Source of the DNA: Patagioenas fasciata
Taxonomy: Eukaryota > Chordata > Aves > Columbiformes > Columbidae
Direction of reading: 5' to 3'
Length of the DNA: 64,000 nucleotides
Assembly: GCF_037038585.1 (NCBI RefSeq)
Contig: NC_092526.1
Location: 35,973,501 to 36,037,500, forward strand
The notes beneath the pieces were generated by a model. That model saw only the letters and a program-made list of their open reading frames with translations, ran no database searches and was not told the origin of the DNA. Made by a program: the position numbers and the translations under genes. Each line of letters opens with the position of its first letter. Within the stretch, counting starts at the first letter, position 1. Positions 36,153 through 48,800 of the stretch are shown piece after piece.

Positions 36153-37973
36153 ATTTACCAGTATCTCATTGCAGCATCCACTGGATGGCTGGACTTGCCC
36201 CGCTCCTGCTCTTCAAACAAAACAACAGAGTTTTGGCATCTTACAGTAAAAATAATCGGAGCTGTCAGTGCCAGAGCAGGCGTGTGATCAGGGATGGAGG
36301 CGTTGTATGTCGAGAAAGTACAGGTAATAGAGGGCACATGTAGGCATGTCATTTCCAGGGTGCGTGGAAGCATCAGGGCACTGCAGGGCCAATGCTAGAG
36401 GTGTGCATCTTGCTATTTGGCCAAAGTTCTTCAGGATGGCTGGGGCCACACCTGCTGTGTGGTGCCAATGAACTGCTGCTACTGTTTGAAGGGAGGGCTG
36501 TTTTCTGCACCACCTACAGGAAGCACATACAAGGTAGGGATGCAAATGGAAACAGAAGGTAAAAAACTCCTGCAGAAGCAGTGGTGTAGCTGACTGCAGA
36601 TAACCAGAGCACCATTGTGGTTCTCAGGCAGCAGGGCTTGATTTGGGGGATTTAGGGCCTCAGGGCACTAGCACAAACACACAGAGAACCTTCTTTCATG
36701 AGCAAAATGGAGAGAGGATCTCCGGAGAGGCAGAACACTCACTAACACTCATTTCAGAGCTCACAGAAATTTGCTATCAATTTTCAGACAACTCAACTAA
36801 AAAATTCAAACCAATCCATTCCCTATTTCAATGTAAAACAATATGAGAAACAGCCAAGCAGAGCACCAGAAATGTTGATCTTTGCATGCAGGCTGGTGTG
36901 GAGAAGGGCTCAGAGCTTCTTGCTGCTCAGCCATCCTCCAGAACAAACCAGCCCCTGTCATCAAGCCATGGCGCTGGCCAAGGCTTTGACACATCAACCT
37001 GCAAACCCCTGGCTCGAGCAGCAGCATCTCTCCTTGCTCAGCTGCTCACGGTCTCTGCTCCTGCCCAGGGGGAACCTGCAGCCACCCATCATCACTCCAA
37101 TCTCTTGCTGTCCCAGGAGGGTGTTTGTTGGACTCCTCCAAGAATGCAGAAGAAGAGCATGGCAGTGCCAGGCTCACCTGGGCAGCGATTCACACCCACC
37201 CTGCTTCAACATGACATCCAGAAAAAGCCTCCGATCTTATTTACAGCAGAAGCGGGAGGTATAGTAATAATAATAATTGGACAAAAGTTTGCCATAATGG
37301 ATAGTGCACTGGCTGCAGCCCAAAGCTGCTTAATAGACCTGTTTTCCATGTGGCAATTGAGTGAAAGCACCACAGAAATTTACACCAAATGGCTCTGGTT
37401 GATAACTAAAATATCGAAGAGATGGGACTTTGAGTGGCAGCCCCCTTACCACACGGTGGTTTTGGGATCTGCCCGGAGGATGCGGGTGGTCCCGTTGGGG
37501 CAGTCCCTGCCAGCTCCCATTTTATGGCTGGCCATGCTCTGCCAGAGTGGCTGGTTTGCTGGCTGGTGGGAGCAGATGGTCTCTTTAAAATACAACCAGG
37601 GCTGCCAAGGCCTGCCGCTTTTATTAGCTGCCTCGGTGCGTGCAGGCTGCGAAGTGGCACCCATCCATCTCCTCCAGCACCCAGCCCTGCTGGTGTCCCC
37701 CTTCCCCCCTGCACCATGAACCCTGATGGGATCACCACTGACAGAAGAAAGCCTGCTGTTGATTTTTGCTTCATTTTTCAGCAGGGGGAGAATAAAAAGT
37801 TTTCGTTTCTGTCTTAAATTAGCAGGGTGAGATCAGAGGCTGTAGCAATATTGCACAGTCTGGGCTCACCTGCTAATGAGAGCACATCAAAGACTGTCGG
37901 GGAGTCCTGCCTTCCCCATCTCCCTTTTTCCAGCACGGAGGTCTGGGGAGGTGGATCTGGGCTTTACACATGC
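36153..37973. other. Non-coding stretch; longest open frame in the window
   Basis: The 277-codon plus frame at 36886-37719 overlaps a second plus frame (36872-37264) and minus frames at 37406-37774 and 37446-37664. Its product has no known domain. A short (TAA)n tract lies at 37264-37277. I consider the frame fortuitous. Confidence 0.5.
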
Positions 37974-38048
37974 CCCACAACCATGCTGGATGAAGGTTGT
38001 ACTGACCACGTCGCACGGAGGTCCCACCAACCATGCTGGATGGAGATC
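37974..38048. repeat. Degenerate two-copy duplication, spacing about 51 bp
   Basis: The word CCATGCTGGATG occurs at 37981-37992 and 38031-38042 within similar flanks (CCCCACAA and CCCACCAA). This suggests an old local duplication. Confidence 0.5.
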
Positions 38049-39746
38049 CCACCAGCCAGCTGGAGCCGGGGCACAGTGTGACCTCCAGCCAGTATCAGGC
38101 TCCCCAGGGTGCCTGGGACACAAGGGGAAAGTGATGGTAAAGTTGGCCCTCAGCACAGGGAATGCTGAGTTCAGCTTCTGCCCCTCGTTGGGACTGTCAC
38201 TGTGGACCCACTGCCAAACATTGCCAGTTGTCAGCTGACACCACGTTTGGGGTGCAGAAACATTTTTTGGTAGCAAAGCAAGATTAAGGTATTCTGCCCC
38301 CATGGACTGCATGGTTTTAAAAGTTAAGAAAAAACTGCTCCTTGCCAGATTTGGGTGTCTGGCCTCTTCCAGTGTTTCATTCTGTATGTTCATTTTGTGG
38401 GGGGGTGGTGTTGGTAAGGAGTAAACTGCAGTCCTAGGGCAAGTATAAACCTATGGGACACAGGGGAGGAGGGAAATTTCTTCTACCTGCTTTGCACCCA
38501 GAGAAACCACGCTTGTAATTGCATAATTCTTTTTAAAGTCTCTGGAAGACACACATGAAGACTGTGTATTATTTTCCTGGGCAAATGCAATGATGTGCCT
38601 TCCCTCATGGAAATTATTTCTATTCTGCACCTTTCCTTAATCCCACACAATTTGAAAGACGACGGATTTATAGATTTTTGGAGTCTCTTTTTTTCCTGCT
38701 GCTGCCAGAAATGAAACAGATCGTGTGTTAGTTTAGATCCCACACTAGATGAGGATGAGGTTTCTCGGCTGCAGACTGCCTGGGTGTAGGGACAGGCTGG
38801 AAAGCAATGCGTTTGCTGAGCACTCCCCATCTACCCTATGGACCGGGCGTGTAGGGACAATGGTGGGAGAGGGTTTTAAACGGCTGCCCTGCTCCTTGGC
38901 TTCAAAGGACCCGAAAAATGCAGCGTACATGTGAGATCAGCTTTTTGGTAGTCAAGGTGAACCTCCTGAAGGCAGTTTGGCACCAGGTAGCAGAGAAACC
39001 GCACTCAGCATCTGTCCTGCCTGGGACACCTGGGATCAGTGGAGTTATCAGCATCAGATGCTGGAATCTTGTAAAGAAGAGGCTTTGGTGTCAGGAAAGC
39101 TGGAAAGCTCCCCAGGCCCTAGGAGAGAAGAGAGGAGGGGTCTGTTTCCTCACTGCATGCACCCAAACAAGAGCCTTTAACAACTGTCTCCTGCGTGAGA
39201 GCTGAGCTACACATCTGTGCCACTGCTTTGTGTGGCTTTTGGATCAGAGGACACAGTGAGCGGCATCGGAGGGCTCACAAAGGATTAAAAGAACTATTAT
39301 TCCCCACCTTTCTCTTTACACATGACAAGGTAGAAGGAAGATATGGAGGAGGCGTATAATGACCACAGAAAGGGACACTTGATGCAAATTCCAGGAAAAA
39401 GAAAGGAAAAATTTGAAGTGAAATGAGTTAAACAACTGGTGCGCAGGAGGATGAAAGACAAAGCAGAGCAAGCAAAGAGGTTACATTGCAGGGGTGGTAG
39501 TTTCAGTCTTTATAATGTAGCCCAAGTATGGTCCTTCACACAGTTGTTATTATTACCATTAATAATTACCTCTGCCTAATGCCTTCCTCTTCCAAGCCCT
39601 TCACAAGCAGATGGAGCCAACAAAGATGTAAAGAGCACTAGGGGTAGAATCCAGCAAAACTGAGCCCTCTGAAAAACACAGAGAGAGGGAGAGACACCCT
39701 GTCACCACATCCATGCCACACCTGCATCATGGCATTCATTTTGGGG
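38049..39746. other. Non-coding stretch, nothing recognised
   Basis: The longest frame is 168 codons (minus, 37887-38393), without a domain. The 39540-39630 segment is AT-rich and then pyrimidine-rich, with no clear repeat identity. Confidence 0.5.
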
Positions 39747-39821
39747 AAAAAAAAAAAAAAAAAAAAGACAACCAAACAAAAAAATCCCACAACAAACAAA
39801 CACCCAGCCAAACAATGAAAC
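39747..39821. repeat. Poly-A run with A/C-rich array
   Basis: Twenty consecutive A (39747-39766), then AACC, AAAC and CAAAC units to about 39821. No retroposon body is recognised before the A run, so it is listed as a simple repeat. Confidence 0.9.
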
Positions 39822-41777
39822 AACGGTATTTTTGGTTTGAACACGGAAAGTTTTTTCTGCAGGGAAGGAGATGCAGTTATTCACGTAAGATGCTGTTTAG
39901 CTAAACTTCCTGACAGGCTGTCCTTGGGGTACCATCTACCCTCTACCAATTTTTTGTTGCTTTTTGTGTCCAACGCACCCTGGGTTTATCATCCATTTCG
40001 GCACAGCTTCCTCCAGTGTTCCCCGTGACAGATAGCTCCAGAGCTGAAAACCCCCCTGTGGCCATTTCTCTGGGACATCTTGTCCTTCCCAGAGTGTAAA
40101 ACTCTCCAGGACTTGAATGTGTTTGTGGCCCCTGCCCTGTGATGGTGTAACAGCCCCACACAGGAGATTTCACTGACAAAGGGACTGTTCTGGGCTCCTG
40201 TTCAACAGGGAGATGAAATAATCGTAATGGCATCATTTCATTTGGCCTTTCTTTTGCTCCAGCTGTTCCTGCTTCTCCCCCAGAGATGCAGCTGCCTTTG
40301 AGAGTTGCTGAATTGGAGGAGGAGAGGCTTTGGCATCTGTCACTCCAGTGCCCCCTGCACTTTCTGAGATGGCAGGGCTGTTTTCCTGAGGAAACCTGTA
40401 ACACAAGCAAGACAAACGCTGGCAGTCCTGTGTGGTCACATCTGGATTTCAGGGCAGGCTTTCCTGTTTGGACAAATGCAAGGCTCAGGGCGAAATTCAA
40501 GAAGGTGAAAATCCGCATGCTACACATCCAAGAATATATCAAAGAGAACGAAGCTCCAGCAGCAATTTCCACACAACCCTGGACACAGCCACAGGCTTAC
40601 CAGAAGATCCTCACCTTCACTTCATCTGTTCTGGCCTCCCATTTCTTGCAAGAGGGGCAGAGACCCTGTGGCTGCCAGGGGTGTAGCCCAGCCTGCAGGC
40701 GAGAGGCTGGGGAGATCCCAGCAACAGGACAAAACGCCGTTTTCCCAAATTTCCTTCTAGGAGTGACTGAACTAAGGCTTTGGGGAGGCTAAAGCTGGGG
40801 GGAAAAAATAAATAAAATCTAAATACGCTTGAGGCACCAGCACAAGTGATTACTCCATGCATGCTTGGGGTTTTAGGCTAGGTTAAAAGCAAGTAGGACT
40901 ACAAGCCTGCAGCAAACTCAGCCTTCTGCTTCCTCACCTCCTGCCACAGCTTTGGTTCAGACACAAGTGCTACTCAAGCAGCTCACGTTCCTGTGGGGTG
41001 AGTAGAATCCTTGGCTGCTTTATAGTTTGTGGGCAAACCTGGTCGTAACTCGTCCCTCATCCTGCTCTCCAGGGAGGTCTTCTCCATGGGCGTTTGCACA
41101 AATTGGGAAGGGGAATGAAGCCAGTGACAAACAGGGGTCATAAAGCAGCCAAGAGACTCTTGTCTCACTCCCAGGCTGTGAGACTTACCTCTCCAAATCC
41201 CTTCCTTTGAAAGCTTCTTGCTCTTACTAAGGACTAACTGGAACTCCTGTAGTTCAAGTGAGGAACTTAAACTGAGCTCACCTGAGGCCATTACAGGCTA
41301 CAGACACCTGCCCATGCCAGAAATAGGTGAAAATGCTCTTGCTCACCACCAGTAAGTCAGGAGGTACCACCTGGTCTCCCACTCTCAGCCAGAGTCAGCA
41401 GACACAGAGCCATGGGAGAAATCAGTATGGGGCAGGCCTGGGGAAGAAATTATGTGCTGGGCATGTTTGTGGGAGACAGGGAGGCTGGGAATCATTTTGA
41501 GAAACAGAATCAGAGAGTAAGCCATTTTCTCCTTTCTGTGCCCTTATCCTGCAGATTTGCTCCCCATTTTCTCAGTGTGCAGAAACTCTCACACAGAAGC
41601 AATGGACTTCCCCTTAAATTTATGCTGCCATCGAGACTCCCCTCTCAGAATTTCCCCAAATGGCACAAAAATATGCTACTGCTGGAGAGGCTGCTGAAGC
41701 TGGCCTGGCAAATACACCAAGTACTGATAGAGTGCTGTGCTTGGAAAGGAGAGAGCAGAACTGTCTGCTTCCAGGAG
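39822..41777. other. Non-coding stretch, nothing recognised
   Basis: A 209-codon minus frame (39943-40572) and a 168-codon plus frame (40286-40792) overlap; neither shows a known domain. No interspersed repeat identified. Confidence 0.5.
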
Positions 41778-41859
41778 GAAAACAAACAAACAAAAATTCA
41801 TCTGACATTCATGTGTTCCCCAGGAAACAAAAAAAAAACAAAAACAAAAACCACCACAA
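41778..41859. repeat. Two short A/C-rich arrays
   Basis: AAAC units at 41778-41797 and A-rich AAAAC units with CCACCACA at 41824-41859, separated by 26 bp of ordinary sequence. Confidence 0.8.
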
Positions 41860-44525
41860 ACTGATGTGGAAAACACCCAAAGCACACACAGCCAGAATAG
41901 CCCACTCACCCCTCTTCCCTGGTAGGGAATCACAGACATCCTCCTGGCAGCTGCAACCTCTCACTAGAGCTTCAGACATGATGTCCACGTGGACCACAGA
42001 CCCCACAGTTCAAGGATGAGAAATGCAATAACTCACTCCTTCCTGTATAAAAAGGCATTTGAGAAACTAAACATACAAAGGCTTGCAAGTGGTTCTGATA
42101 AAAGGCAGCAAACAGATCCCTGGACTCAAGAAGAATGTGGGGTACTTATATTTGAGAGGCATAGCTGAGAGCCCTGCCAATCTTCTGAACAGGTGAGAAG
42201 CACTTCATCCTTCACAGCAATCCTCATCACTGCTGGGGAAACTTCGCTGCTTTTAAGAGCATCCTCACTTGGAAAAGCACAGCTTCCTCAATATTTGCTA
42301 CCGTAGGCGATGGTCTGCAGCTGAAACACACCACTGTCACACCACCCTTCCTCACCCAAAATGCTGCAAATGGCTGAGGATGGACCAACCAACACACAGA
42401 GCAAAAGGAAAAAACACCCAGGACTGCTGCCTGCTCCATGCTGCCTGGAGCGGGGTGACACAATGGGGAGATTACAATAAGCCCATAAATCAGTGAGGGG
42501 AAAGCAGGGAGCATAAACACCAATGTGATCACTGAATACACAGGGAAGTGGACTTATAAGCAGAGGCAGAAGTTTTAATAAATATGCATTCCTGGGGAAA
42601 CTCTGCATGTGCCCCCACCGAGGAGACAGGATGGCGCCTGCGACACTCACCCCGTCCCTGCAGCCCTGCCTGGAGGTGGGCGCAGCTGAGGGAGGACACT
42701 GGCTGCTGTGGGCAGCCCCACAGGATTAGCTGCTGGCCCGCAGCACAATATCTAACCCTGCAAGAAGTGCTGTGATGGGGAAGCAGCTCCAGAACTAGTC
42801 ACAAGCCAAGGGCACCCCCTACACAGAGCCTATAAAACTGCAATGGGGAGATGCACTTTTATATGAAGTCCTGGGGCACTGACCTTGAGGAGAAGGGTGG
42901 CGAAAGGCCACAAAGCAGCTTTGTCCTCAGCCCTTGGGTGGTCTTTGATCTGACTGCCGGACAAGGCCACCCCAAAGTGCACTCCGAGGGACATGACTTT
43001 CGCTTGAAGTCCTTCAGGTCTGACTGCTGGGTACAGGGGTTCACCAGAGCTGCCCAGCTTCACTGGAGGCTTGCCACCACCTTTAAAGATGTGCACATTC
43101 AGGGCTGCAACTAAGCAGAGCCAGAATGGGGCGTGGGAACATCAAACGTACCACGTCCTGCCAGCCACGGCTGCTAAGGCAGAGAGGCTGCAAGGTGAGT
43201 ATTGCAGCTGGGGGAGCCTGAAGATGCAGAGGCCATGCTTTGGGTCCATGTGCAATCACCTCTTTTAGTAACTGTGCTCACTCCACTGTCCTCCCTTCAC
43301 CTCATGCTGGATTAAAACAAAAGCAGCATGTAAAATGATTGCCTCAAATCTCCGACCTGGCTGCAAGCTACATTTTCTGGGCCAGAAACGTCTGACAACA
43401 CATTCCCTGAAGGATGCAAACAAGTCTCCAGATTCGATGTGGCAGCCTTTCCTTCCGTCCTTCCTTCATTACAGGCAGCACTTCCTTGGGGATGACCCCC
43501 ACATTTATGCCCTCAGCTAGAGGAAGATGGCCTATCACATGTGGAAACAGGCTCCAGCTCTGCAGAGGGATCAGGATGGACTCCAGCAGGCAGTTGGTAG
43601 CATAGCCGGCATCTGACTCCATCCTACTGCCTCCTAAATCCCTGACTCCTCAAAATCCCCCACCCATCCAAATCCCCTTGCAGGGTTGGTTGAAGAACCA
43701 GACCACACACAGGGTTAAGCTCCCGGAGGGTGCAGGGAGGAGGCAGCAGGGCAAACCCAAGACCCTGTGTCCACAGAAGCAGCTTGGCAGTGTGTGAGAG
43801 GAGATCCCTTCCCCTGCAGTGTTCTGCTTGCATAAGCAATGTTTACGCTATTAAATTCGGAAAAGCAATAATATCCCCAGCAATAGATGCTGCTCATGAT
43901 AGCTCAGGGAACAGATAAGAACCCCAGAGATATGTTATTCCAGTTCAAAGTCTTGGTCACAGTGACCTCCATGGACATTTTAAAATCAAGCTGGTTTAAC
44001 TCTGGTTCTTTATTTGTTTGTTGTTGTGGCTGCTTTTTAAAGAAACTTTCAAAGACCCTAAACTCTGCTGTGTATCTTCTGTTCACTAAGTTTCCTTTTG
44101 CATTTAATGAGGCAAAGACCAGTTAATTAAAAATAAGATATCCATCTCCCAGCTAACATATTGCCTTTGGCCCAAGTGATAGTGCTCCCCACCCTGTGCA
44201 CAAAGCTATTGCTGCAGTCACCTGGGCACAACACAAACTGAAATGGAAATGCAAAGCAGAGGCTGTGCTGACAGAAACGCCTAAGCACCCCTCCGAGCTC
44301 ACGGAATCTGGAAGCTCTCACCGAAACAGGAAAGCAAAGCGCCAACTGCAAAATGAACCCGGCAGAATGAGAACTCCCCGCTCCTCCCTCCTCCCAGATG
44401 AAAAACAGCCCTTTGAGGGGATGTGTTTGCACCATATATGATCCACTACAGAAGTGACAGAGGCAAAGCAGAGCAGGGGTGAAATCCTTCACTGCTGCTT
44501 CCCCACAGATCTAACAGATAAATTA
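41860..44525. other. Non-coding stretch, nothing recognised
   Basis: Short overlapping frames up to 121 codons. A good splice-donor match (AAG/GTGAGT) occurs near 43194-43200 without other exon evidence. AT-rich TTAATTAAAAATAAG at 44123-44137 is noted only as a homeodomain-type word. Confidence 0.5.
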
Positions 44526-44648
44526 CAAAAAGCAAAAAACAAAACAAAAACCACACACACACACACACCCCAAAAAACAAAACCACACACAACAAACAAA
44601 CAAACAAACAAACAAAACCAAATAAACAAACAAAAGACAGAAACAAAG
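44526..44648. repeat. Long A/C-rich compound array
   Basis: AAAAC units, a (CA)9 block around 44551-44568, ACACAC again, then (AAAC)n at about 44591-44615 and ragged AAAC/AACC units. At about 120 bp it matches the 19478-19600 array in size, with opposite strand composition. Confidence 0.9.
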
Positions 44649-45690
44649 CAGCAGAATCAGTTTATAACCCATCAAACACCGAAGCCTGCGCATGTTGCTG
44701 CTTTGGAGTGCAGCATGGTTCTGTAGCACTCTCATGCTGCACGCCTGGGCCAGCACTTCTTCCAGTGAGTTCTCCACCACCCAACAGGAGACGCAGCTCC
44801 AGACCTGCACCCTGCAACACGGGCCTCTTCTTCAAGCTCTATAAGCATGGGTGGAAGGTAAAACTTGTTTTTCCCAAAACAGGCTCATTCCTTCTTTCCC
44901 GCAGGGATGCTCTCACGGCAACACCTATCTGGTACCCCCATATCTTTTCCCAGATGGGACAAGTCCTGGAGAGCACAGCCAAGACCAGCCTCTCTCCTGG
45001 AAGGATCAGAGACCAGAATGACCAAAAGGTGGGCAGACTGGGCAGCCAGCAAGCAAGCATCCCAGCTGGCAAGAGAGAGGGGCTGGGTGGTCTCACAGAG
45101 CCCACAGACCCCCCTGCAAAGCTTCACATCCCTGTCCCCCCACCATTTCTAATGCAGAAAGGCTGCTTCTGCAGCAGCAGATACGCACGGCTTCGTTCAA
45201 AACCTCTTTGTGTAATTACAGATCCATGGTTTCTTCTGGGCTCCCACTTATTTAATCATCCTTTCTCATTTGCATTTAATACCCTGAGCTCTGTCAGAGG
45301 GCAAAAACACAGCCTTTACATCCAGAAGGACAAGAGTTCCCTGCAACAGCTGCTATATTTAACAAAAAATACACTGGGTTGTCATGGCAACCCTGGTTTC
45401 TAAAAATAGAAATGCCATATACAGCACAGTTGAGCACAGGCAGCGCTAACGGAAGCTGCTTTAATAGAGAGCTGGGAAATGGAAGTAAACTTTCATTCTT
45501 CACGGGAACTGGTATCAAGCAAATCATGCAAAATCACACAACCCTTCACTAATTAAAGCCTTGATCCAGTGCAAAGGATCTCCATTTCTCTCAGCTCAAA
45601 TACTGCTCCATGCTCTCTAGTGCCTCGGCTCAAAAGCGTGCTCCAGAGAGGATGGCGGGGGCTGAAGCAAACTGGACCGGCTGAGCAGCG
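44649..45690. other. Non-coding stretch, modest CpG rise at the end
   Basis: A 231-codon plus frame (44708-45403) overlaps minus frames of 80 and 88 codons and has no known domain. CpGs become somewhat denser at 45625-45690, just before the weak exon candidate. Confidence 0.45.
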
Positions 45691-45856
45691 ATGGAGCTGG
45701 CACACCAGCGCTGCATGTGGTGGCTTTTCCTCCTGACACTGATAAGCAAAGGCTCAGTGTGGCCAAACCGCCATGGCTCGAGCATCAGGGCAGGTTCCAG
45801 CTGCCCAGGAGTTTGGGGAGGTTGTCAGGTCACCCTCAGCCAGCAGATCTGTTCAG
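45691..45856 (+). CDS. Weak candidate first coding exon with signal peptide
   Basis: ATG at 45691 in a strong Kozak context (GCGATGG) opens a frame starting MELAHQRC, followed by a hydrophobic core (MWWLFLLTLI, residues 9-18) and small or polar residues, like a secretory signal peptide. The frame runs 55 codons plus one base to CAG/GTAAGG, a near-ideal splice donor with GT at 45857-45858; unspliced it would stop at 45876. The 65 bp upstream are slightly CpG-enriched. I do not recognise the protein, and no following exon was identified. This may be chance. Confidence 0.18.
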
Positions 45857-48800
45857 GTAAGGCTGAGTTTTGGTAACCTCAGTGCTCACAGCTGGTGCTC
45901 AGAGGAGCATCTGGCCCTGCCTTGCTTGCTTTAAACAACCTACAGAGCGGGTATCAGAGCCATGCCCAAGATATATGGGTTTCCAAACAGCCTTTTCCCC
46001 CTCCACTGACACAATCAGGTCTCTGGGCATTAAATCAGGCTCCCTCAGGGGAGCCTTCTCCTTTCCCACTGAAATACAGACCCCCCCCCCAGCACAGCAT
46101 TGTTAGCAAAACATGCAACGAGCACCCTACAGCATGAGCCAGCTGAGCATCTCCTGAAATCTGATTAGCAAGGCTGAGTAGTCACAGCCTGCTTACGAAC
46201 AGCAGTTGCTTCCCATTGCAGTCTAAGTCTCCAGTCATCTCACTAATTCTCCTTGACATTTCTTGCTCTGAGTGGAAGGCGCGCGTTGCCAGATTGCAAA
46301 CCCCCAGTGTTGTTTCCAAGCCCTGCTTCCCCGGATGGGAGGATCAGCTGCACGCTCGCTGTCGAGTCCCCTGTTTTAGCTCTCCCTGTGTAGCACTGGC
46401 TTCTAGGAATCCTTGAGTGTCGCAGTTGAGTGCTGCATGCTTTCTGGATGATGCACAGCTCTGCTTGACTTCTGCACCATTCTTTAAAGGAAGGCATTGG
46501 ATAGAGAGGAAGGGCTCTTGAAGAGGAAAATACTTCACATTGTTGTAGCGGCGTGTGCGAGTGTTCATTTTTTTCCCCCCTTAAGAAAAACAGATTGCCA
46601 GACCTGATGCGAACCTAAGTCAATCCAGTGGAATATTTTCCATACTTCATGGCTGATACCAGCAGCCTTGGAGGAAACCAAGAAATCCTGAGTTGTGCAT
46701 TTGTGGGATTAGCTGCAGTGGTTTGCAGCACTTCCCCAGCACTTAATGTGCACTCTGCCTCAGTTTTCTGCTACTCTTGTGTTTCCTGGGTTCTTCCCAT
46801 TGACTGTAATATTTGGAGTTTTCTCAGTACCTTTCAAAGCAGGATCTTGAAAAGGACACATTTAGGCATCTGTATAGAAAAAGTGGGCTTAAAGTACCTT
46901 GTGATCTCCAAGGACGAGTTTGCCTGTCCACGGATCAGAGGACTCCTGTGTTCTGAAACCAATACTTAATTTTACTGTAGGTTGAAATGGCATTGAAGAT
47001 GATGTCCTGTGGTTTAAAACCTGGGTTATTCTATAGCCCAAACCTTGAGCTGCTAGCTGAAATAATTCCAGGCAGCTCATGGTGCCTAGTGAGCCATGCA
47101 TCTACCAATCTCATACTTTCACAAGTGTAAATATGGCTATTGTTTCTGCAAGTGCAGCTTGCCATGCAGGGTTTAAGTGACTGGACCACGTCACGTGGAC
47201 ACATGAAACCTGAAGCTGAACCCCAGGGACAGCTAACCCTTGCTAAGACCCAGTAGGACAATCCTAATGGGCCTCAAACCTTCTGAGGCTACCCTTCAGT
47301 CCTTGTAGTTGAAGATCATTGCTTTCCCTGAGAAAATGCAGTGTGACTGAACACTCACCAGAAGCATCACTTTGTTGGACAGCTTGCCAACGCCATGCCA
47401 AGCCCACAGCCTCTCTCTGTGGGCTTTGCACACCAATTCATCATGCAGAACTAAACTCCTCTCGGCACACTTAAGCACCAGACCTTGCCAAACATGTGAA
47501 TCCACATTCCTTGCTGGGCACGCAGGGAGACCGAGGGGGTGAATATCAGCAAAGGAGCTCAGGTTCTCTTGATTCATTGCATCTCCCACCCATGGTGGAC
47601 ACACTAACATTGCCTCTCTTTTGGCTCGTGGCGAGGGAACACCTCTCCCCTCCATCACCTGTGCCTTTGTGTTTGCTAAATACACCAGCATGACACAACC
47701 AATGCATCAGCACATTCTGTTATCCGGAACTAGACAAGATGAAAATGTTTATGTGGGTCATTAAACTGATAAGTGTCCAGAGCATGTTACTGTGCGATAA
47801 ATATGACTCTTTGCATAGGTACTTACCAAGCAGGGGCTTCAGTCACATCCAGCTGGCAGAGGCTGGCCCTGGCTAGAGGGTGCTGCAGCCAAAAAGAGCG
47901 CAAAAGCATCAGCATGGCCTTGGTGGGGGACTTGCGCAAGGTCTTCAGGTTTTGTTTGCTTCATCCCGGTTCATCCTGACACAGTTCCTGGCCAACCCCA
48001 ACTCGCCATGAGCTCACTGCAGAGGGCACGTAAATAATGGATGTTTCTTTGAATCCCTCCACCACCTGTGCTGCCCCCATTACAATTTCTGCTCAGGATC
48101 TTTCTGTGGCCTCACCAGATCTCTGGAAGCAGAATGCACTTGTCCTCATGTATTTTCTCTCAGTTTTGGCCCACATTTATGCCCAGCCCTGCATCTTTCC
48201 TCCCTGAAGTGACCAATATTCAGAGGGGTGATGGTGTTTCTTTAGCTTACAGCTACTGAAAACCACATGCCAATGGCTGCACCAGCATCACAGCAGCACC
48301 ACCTTGTTATTGACAGCAGCAGTAAACTTGTGGGACCTACAGTGCAAGAGTAAATCCATGTTTTTATAATGTGTGAAAGAACCCTAATGGTGAACATTCT
48401 CCAAAACTGGCAAAATGGAAAAGGGCACAGATGAGATTTAAACTAAATGCCTGAGTGATGGCAGCTGGTCCAGCTCCTCGAGCTGGGCACAGCTGCTCAG
48501 CACTGAGCTGGACCAAGTGGATGAAGTAGAGGATGCTTGCTTCTGGGGGCTGGTGCTTTTAGAGCAGGGCAGGGAGTTAAGTGCACAGATCCTGTTATTG
48601 CTAATGGTGTTTGTGTTTAGAGCTCCCCAGGTGTTGCTTTAGCAACTGCCATGTCCAGGCTGTTAACCCAGTCTCACCTGCTGTTTAGTTTTTGGTACTT
48701 AGATGCAAAATTGCATTGTGTTTGGATGTGCAGGGCATGTCCTGAAGTGCTTGCTGCAAGCAATTTGCCTCCCACACTCCTGCCTTTCAGCTGCTCAAAA

